Below are positions 32,742 to 37,111 of a stretch of 37,111 nucleotides of DNA, piece by piece. Origin of the DNA: Planctomycetaceae bacterium (GTDB lineage Bacteria > Planctomycetota > Phycisphaerae > Phycisphaerales > SM1A02); the NCBI GenBank assembly GCA_947490615.1, contig CANLHK010000019.1, forward strand, positions 1 through 37,111, in the 5' to 3' direction. The translations under genes and the position numbers were made by a program. A model generated the notes under the pieces. That model was not told the origin of the DNA. It was given only the letters and a program-made list of their open reading frames with translations, and did no database searches. Positions within the stretch are counted from its first letter, which is position 1; each line of letters starts with the position of its first letter.

Positions 32742-35700
32742 ATGAAGACCCAAACTGCCCCCATCAGGACCTTCACCCGCGCATGCGCGGCAGACAAGCT
32801 CGTTGGCGTGTCGCTCGTTGTCGCCTTGGGTAGCTTCATTGGCGCAAGCGCGCACGGCCAAGTTGTTGTCGGCTGGGGAAGCAATGCGTTCGGGCAGCTC
32901 ACGGGCACCAACACCATTGGCGCTGTCAGCGAGATCAGCACCGGCTTCTATCACAATGTCGCCACGCGCTCCGATGGCACGGCAGTGGCCTGGGGCTTCA
33001 ACAGTCCTCTCTATCAGCAGACCGCCGTCCCAGCAGAACTGACCAACCCCGCGACCGCCCATGTGGAATGCGTCGCAGCTGGTGACTACCACAGCATCGC
33101 GCTGAGGGCTGACGGCAGCGTTCTCTGCTGGGGCAACAACTTTGACGGGCAGTGCGATGTGCCGGCTGGTCTGAAGAACATCGTGGCCGTCTCAGGCGGC
33201 GAGTCGTTCAGCGGCGTGCTGCGGGCCGACGGTACCGTCGTCGTCTGGGGCTTGGACAACTTCAATCGCTTGGCCGTGCCTGCGGACCTGAACCATGTCA
33301 TCAAGCTCGATCTTGGTCTGGACTACGGTCTCTCGCTGCGCGCCGAAGGAAACATCCGCGCGTGGGGCGACTCCACCGCAGCCACGCGCGTGCCTGGTGA
33401 GTTCAATTTCAAGGACATCGCGTCGGGCTACTACCACTCGATGGGTCTTCGCACCGACGGCTCGATCGTCTGCTGGGGCGGCGTGAACCAGTACGGTGAG
33501 TGCACGGTGCCTGCGAGCGCGATCAATGTTGCTGCACTATCTGCAGGCGACAAGTTCAGCGTCGCGTTGCGCACCGACGGAACAGTCGTCTGCTGGGGAC
33601 GCAACAATCTTGGACAAGCTCCCGCGACGGCGGCCGTCACGCAGGGCATCGCCATTGCCTCGGGTTTCCAGCACTCGATTGCCAACATGAACCCAAGTGG
33701 TTTCGGCGCTGGCGGACTCCTGCTCACTCCGACGATCACCCTCGTGAGCTCGACCAACGCGAGCTGCGGTCTGACCAACGGCGCGATCGATGTCACGGTG
33801 GCCAACGCCGACGACACCGTCTGGTGGACCGGCCCCAGCGACTTCTTCTCGAACAACCAAGACCTTTCGGGCCTCGCTGCGGGAACCTACATCCTGCACG
33901 CCGTCGGCAACGGCGGCAGCGCGACGCTTGAAGTCACGCTCATCGCAGGTGCCGACACGGGCGCTCCCGCCATCGTGAGCCACAACGCCGCGGCGAGCGC
34001 TCCTGCAGGCCAGGATTGCACCGCACTCGTGCCTGACTTCACCGCTTCGGTCGTTGCGACCGACGCGTGCGCCGACGCTGCGAGCCTTGTTGTCACGCAG
34101 TCGCCTCTTGCGGGCGCGAGCGTTGGACTTGGCGCGCACACCGTCACCATCACCGTCACCGATCCGTCGGACAACGAGTCGTCGGTCGAGGCAACGTTCA
34201 CGGTGACAGGTACGGCGTCGCTGTACTACACCGACGCTGACCTCGACACCTTCGGCGCGAACAATGTCACAGGCCAAAGCGCCTGCACCGCGGTCGCTGG
34301 CAAGGTGACGAACAACGGCGACTGTGACGACGCGGACGATGCGATTCACCCGGGCGCGACTGAAGTCTGCGACCAAGTCGATCAGAACTGCGACGGCGTC
34401 CTCAACGACGGCCTGCCCACGAATGTTTACTACACCGACGCCGACAGCGACGGGTACGGCGCGAGCAACGCGGTTGGCGTGCCGTTCTGCGTTCGGTTGC
34501 CGGGCACGACGACGAACAATGCCGACTGCAACGACAACATCCCCAACATCTACCCCGGCGCGCCCGAACTGTGCGCAAACTCCACAATCGACAACGACTG
34601 CGACGGCAACTCCACTGAGGTCGACGCCGACGCTGCCGACAAGGTCGCTTTCTACCGCGACCAGGATCTCGACGGCTCTTCGATCAATGTGACCGCACTC
34701 TTCTGCCCAGGCACGACGAACGCGGGATACCTCGCGTCGCTCTCGAGCCCTGCGGACTGCAACGACGGCGAAGGTTCGATCCACCCCGGCGCTGCGGAAC
34801 TCTGCGCGGATGCAACCATCGACAATGACTGCGACGGCAATGCGACTGAGGTCGACGCCAACGCAGCCGACAAGGTCGCCTTCTACCGTGATCAGGATCT
34901 CGACGGCTACTCGATCAACTCGACTGCCCTCTTCTGCCCCGGCACGACCAACGCGGGCTATCTCGCGTCGCTGTCGAGCCCGATTGATTGCAACGACAGC
35001 AACTCCTCGGCCTACCCCGGCGCTGTCGAGAACTGCGCCAACGATGGCGTCGACAACGACTGTGACGGCGAATCCCAGAGCGACCTCGAGGCGATCGACG
35101 CGACCCCGTTCTATCTCGACGGCGACAGCGATCTCTTTGGCGCAGGGACGGGCGTGCTCTCCTGCATCAAGCCCGTTGGCCGTGTGGCGAACAACACCGA
35201 CTGCAACGACGGCAACGCAGCGATCAACCCAGCCGCGACTGAAGTCTGCGACGCAAGCAACACCGACGAAGACTGCGACGCGCTCGCGGACGACGCGGAC
35301 CCCACCGCTTCTGACGCAACCAAGACCAACTTCTACCTTGACTCCGACGGCGACAGCTACGGCGCTGGTGCGGCAGCGCGCTCCTGCGACATGCCCGCTG
35401 GCTACTCGGTGAACAACACCGACTGCAACGACGGCAACTCCGCGATCAACCCAGGCGCGGCCGAAGTCTGCGACCTGAACAACACCGACGACGACTGCGA
35501 CGGATTCGCCGACAACAACGATTCGAGCGCAGCCGATGCGGGCAAGACCAACTTCTACCTCGACAACGACGACGATGGCGACGGCATCATCTTCGCCACG
35601 CGCTTCTGCGATCTGCCCGCCGGCTATTCGGTGAGTAACGGCGACTGCGACGACAGCGACCCCGCGATCCATTCTGGCGCTCAGGAAGTCTGCGACGCAG

Positions 35701-37111
35701 GCAACACCGACGAAGACTGCGACGGATCCGCCGACAACAACGACCCAAGCGCAGCCGACGCTGGCAAGACCAACTTCTATCTCGACAACGACACCGACAC
35801 CTACGGCGCAGGCACTGCCGCTCGTTTCTGCGACATGCCCGCTGGCTACTCGGTGAACAACACCGATTGCAACGACGGCAATGGCGCGATCAATCCAGGC
35901 GCGACGGAAATCTGCGACGGCATCGACAACGACTGCTTCGGCGGAGCAGACAATGGCCTGACCTTCCTCGACTACTTTGTCGACAACGACAACGACACCT
36001 ACGGCGCTGGTTCGGCGACGAACTCTTGCATTCCGATCGCTGGCTCTGTGACCCGTGCGGGTGACTGCAACGACGGCAACGCCGCGATCAATCCAGGCGC
36101 AACGGAAATCTGCGACGCAGGCAACACCGACGAAGACTGCGACGGATCCGCCGACAACAACGACCCAAGCGCAGCGGACGCTGGCAAGACCAACTTCTAT
36201 CTCGACAACGACTCCGACACCTACGGCGCCGGCGCTGCCGCTCGTTTCTGCGATCTGCCCGTTGGTTACTCGGCGAACAACACCGATTGCAACGACAGCA
36301 ACTCTGCGATCAACCCAGGCGCGACGGAAGTCTGCGATGCGAGCAACACCGACGAAGACTGCGACTTGCTCGCAGACGACGCCGATTCAAGCGCCGATGA
36401 CGCGGGCAAGACCAATTTCTACATCGACTCCGACCTCGACACCTACGGCGCTGGTTCAGCCGTCCGTTTCTGCGACATGCCAGCTGGCTATTCGGTGAAC
36501 AACACCGACTGCAACAACAGCAACTCTGCGATCAATCCAGGCGCGACCGAAGTGTGCGACGGCATCGACAACGACTGCCTCGGCGGAGCAGACAATGACC
36601 TGATCTTCCTCGATTACTTCGTCGACGGAGACAGCGACACCTACGGCGCCGGCTCGGCGACGAACTCTTGCAATCCAATCGCTGGCTCTGTGACCCGCGC
36701 TGGTGACTGCAACGACGGCAACTCTGCGATCAACCCAGGCGCGGCCGAAATCTGCGACCAAATCGATCAGGACTGCGACGGCATCCTCAACGACGGACTG
36801 CCAGTCAATGTCTACTACACCGACGCGGACAGCGACGGCTTCGGCGCGAGCACCGCGGTTGGCGTGGAGTTCTGCGAGCGCCTGCCTGGAACCACGACCA
36901 ACAACGCCGACTGCAACGACGGCAACGCAGCGATCAATCCAACCGCGACCGAAGTCTGCGACCCGAGCAACACCGACGAAGACTGCGACGGGCTTGCGGA
37001 CAACAACGACCCGAGCGCGGCCGCCCTGGGCAAGACGAACTTCTACATCGACTCGGATCTCGACACCTACGGCGCTGGTGCAGCGGTGCTCTTCTGCGAC
37101 CTCCCCGCTGG
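32742..37111 (+). CDS. Giant secreted RCC1/MopE-repeat protein, paralogue 6 (3' truncated by window)
   Basis: An open frame of at least 1456 codons that runs off the right edge. AAGGA lies 7 nt before the ATG. The signal peptide ends near ASAHGQ (residue 40). About 42-325 has some six RCC1-type repeats (DGSVLCWGNNFDGQCDVPAG pattern). A SprB-like repeat (TNASCGLTNGAIDVTV) and an HYR-like domain (LGAHTVTITVTDPSDNESS) follow. From about residue 480 to the edge there are at least thirteen MopE-type repeats, many with INPGATEVCD and NTDEDCDG. The order copies paralogue 4, so TSP3-like, cohesin-like and dockerin-like parts may lie beyond the window. The gap from paralogue 5 is 142 bp without a terminator, suggesting an operon of paralogues 4-6. 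Role unknown; a surface protein is inferred. Confidence 0.88.
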   Translation, partial: MKTQTAPIRTFTRACAADKLVGVSLVVALGSFIGASAHGQVVVGWGSNAFGQLTGTNTIGAVSEISTGFYHNVATRSDGTAVAWGFNSPLYQQTAVPAELTNPATAHVECVAAGDYHSIALRADGSVLCWGNNFDGQCDVPAGLKNIVAVSGGESFSGVLRADGTVVVWGLDNFNRLAVPADLNHVIKLDLGLDYGLSLRAEGNIRAWGDSTAATRVPGEFNFKDIASGYYHSMGLRTDGSIVCWGGVNQYGECTVPASAINVAALSAGDKFSVALRTDGTVVCWGRNNLGQAPATAAVTQGIAIASGFQHSIANMNPSGFGAGGLLLTPTITLVSSTNASCGLTNGAIDVTVANADDTVWWTGPSDFFSNNQDLSGLAAGTYILHAVGNGGSATLEVTLIAGADTGAPAIVSHNAAASAPAGQDCTALVPDFTASVVATDACADAASLVVTQSPLAGASVGLGAHTVTITVTDPSDNESSVEATFTVTGTASLYYTDADLDTFGANNVTGQSACTAVAGKVTNNGDCDDADDAIHPGATEVCDQVDQNCDGVLNDGLPTNVYYTDADSDGYGASNAVGVPFCVRLPGTTTNNADCNDNIPNIYPGAPELCANSTIDNDCDGNSTEVDADAADKVAFYRDQDLDGSSINVTALFCPGTTNAGYLASLSSPADCNDGEGSIHPGAAELCADATIDNDCDGNATEVDANAADKVAFYRDQDLDGYSINSTALFCPGTTNAGYLASLSSPIDCNDSNSSAYPGAVENCANDGVDNDCDGESQSDLEAIDATPFYLDGDSDLFGAGTGVLSCIKPVGRVANNTDCNDGNAAINPAATEVCDASNTDEDCDALADDADPTASDATKTNFYLDSDGDSYGAGAAARSCDMPAGYSVNNTDCNDGNSAINPGAAEVCDLNNTDDDCDGFADNNDSSAADAGKTNFYLDNDDDGDGIIFATRFCDLPAGYSVSNGDCDDSDPAIHSGAQEVCDAGNTDEDCDGSADNNDPSAADAGKTNFYLDNDTDTYGAGTAARFCDMPAGYSVNNTDCNDGNGAINPGATEICDGIDNDCFGGADNGLTFLDYFVDNDNDTYGAGSATNSCIPIAGSVTRAGDCNDGNAAINPGATEICDAGNTDEDCDGSADNNDPSAADAGKTNFYLDNDSDTYGAGAAARFCDLPVGYSANNTDCNDSNSAINPGATEVCDASNTDEDCDLLADDADSSADDAGKTNFYIDSDLDTYGAGSAVRFCDMPAGYSVNNTDCNNSNSAINPGATEVCDGIDNDCLGGADNDLIFLDYFVDGDSDTYGAGSATNSCNPIAGSVTRAGDCNDGNSAINPGAAEICDQIDQDCDGILNDGLPVNVYYTDADSDGFGASTAVGVEFCERLPGTTTNNADCNDGNAAINPTATEVCDPSNTDEDCDGLADNNDPSAAALGKTNFYIDSDLDTYGAGAAVLFCDLPA
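34290..37111 (+). repeat. MopE-type repeat array with higher-order duplications in paralogue 6
   Basis: At least thirteen units of about 43-75 codons in one frame. Long nearly identical blocks show recent duplication: 35689-35792 and 36109-36212 differ at one base over 104 bp, offset exactly 420 bp. Units starting near 35910 and 36552 share GSATNSC...PIAGSVTRAGDCNDGN. The first and twelfth units share NDGLP...NVYYTDADSDG and LPGTTTNNADCND. Confidence 0.88.

Noticed and set aside
33537-35672. 711-codon open frame on the minus strand, and similar long ones at 26035-27414 and 28759-29823
   Set aside because: They lie opposite repeat arrays made of a few GC-rich codons (Asp, Asn, Gly, Cys), which keep the antisense frame open. 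The translations are low-complexity Val/Ala/Arg repeats without start signals or domains.

Overview
The window looks like a chromosomal piece of a GC-rich bacterium, most likely a planctomycete of the Phycisphaerae group. This is inferred from the mix of squalene-hopene cyclase, Kdo-8-phosphate synthase, a McsA/McsB/ClpC protein-arginine phosphorylation set, Gfo/Idh/MocA oxidoreductases and large secreted dockerin-type proteins. No rRNA, tRNA, phage, insertion sequence or CRISPR array was seen.

Left part (1-18,669) is compact housekeeping sequence. It opens inside clpC (+). A minus-strand operon follows, transcribed right to left: a PD40 beta-propeller lipoprotein, nadB and a small putative lipoprotein. 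A divergent RluA-type pseudouridine synthase shares its promoter region. A second minus-strand run (12,019 down to 4,863) holds a Gfo/Idh/MocA oxidoreductase, shc, an M1 metallopeptidase and an arginase. Next come a secreted protein with two TlpA-like thioredoxin domains (+), a DUF1444-like protein (-), the kdsA-mcsA-mcsB group (+), a TrpG/PabA glutamine amidotransferase (-) and a second Gfo/Idh/MocA oxidoreductase (+). Several of these genes have a TANNNT -10-like hexamer ending only 6-10 nt before the start codon, which suggests leaderless or nearly leaderless mRNAs.

Right part (18,670-37,111) is a different landscape: six consecutive plus-strand genes for secreted modular proteins with real Shine-Dalgarno sites and wide spacers. 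Five are complete. Those five share a C-terminal block: cohesin-like beta-sandwich, HYR-type domain, a linker domain with a C-x2-(A)KD-x2-HSL signature, three (not two) EF-hand-like dockerin loops, an ELRR-GLGHL segment, and a terminal Trp as the very last residue. Two of the six (25,042 and 32,742) also carry N-terminal RCC1 repeats, a SprB-like repeat and long arrays of MopE-type metal-binding repeats. The 25,042 gene adds eight exact 99-bp thrombospondin-3-like units. The last gene runs off the window.

The best candidate for something undescribed is this paralogue cluster: secreted, calcium-loop-rich proteins that carry cohesin-like and dockerin-like modules on one chain, with a common W-terminal tail and no recognised anchor. 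A 15-bp perfect inverted repeat enclosing a possible promoter lies in the 944-bp gap before the giant genes and could be a regulatory switch. All functional statements for this cluster are inference from sequence pattern.
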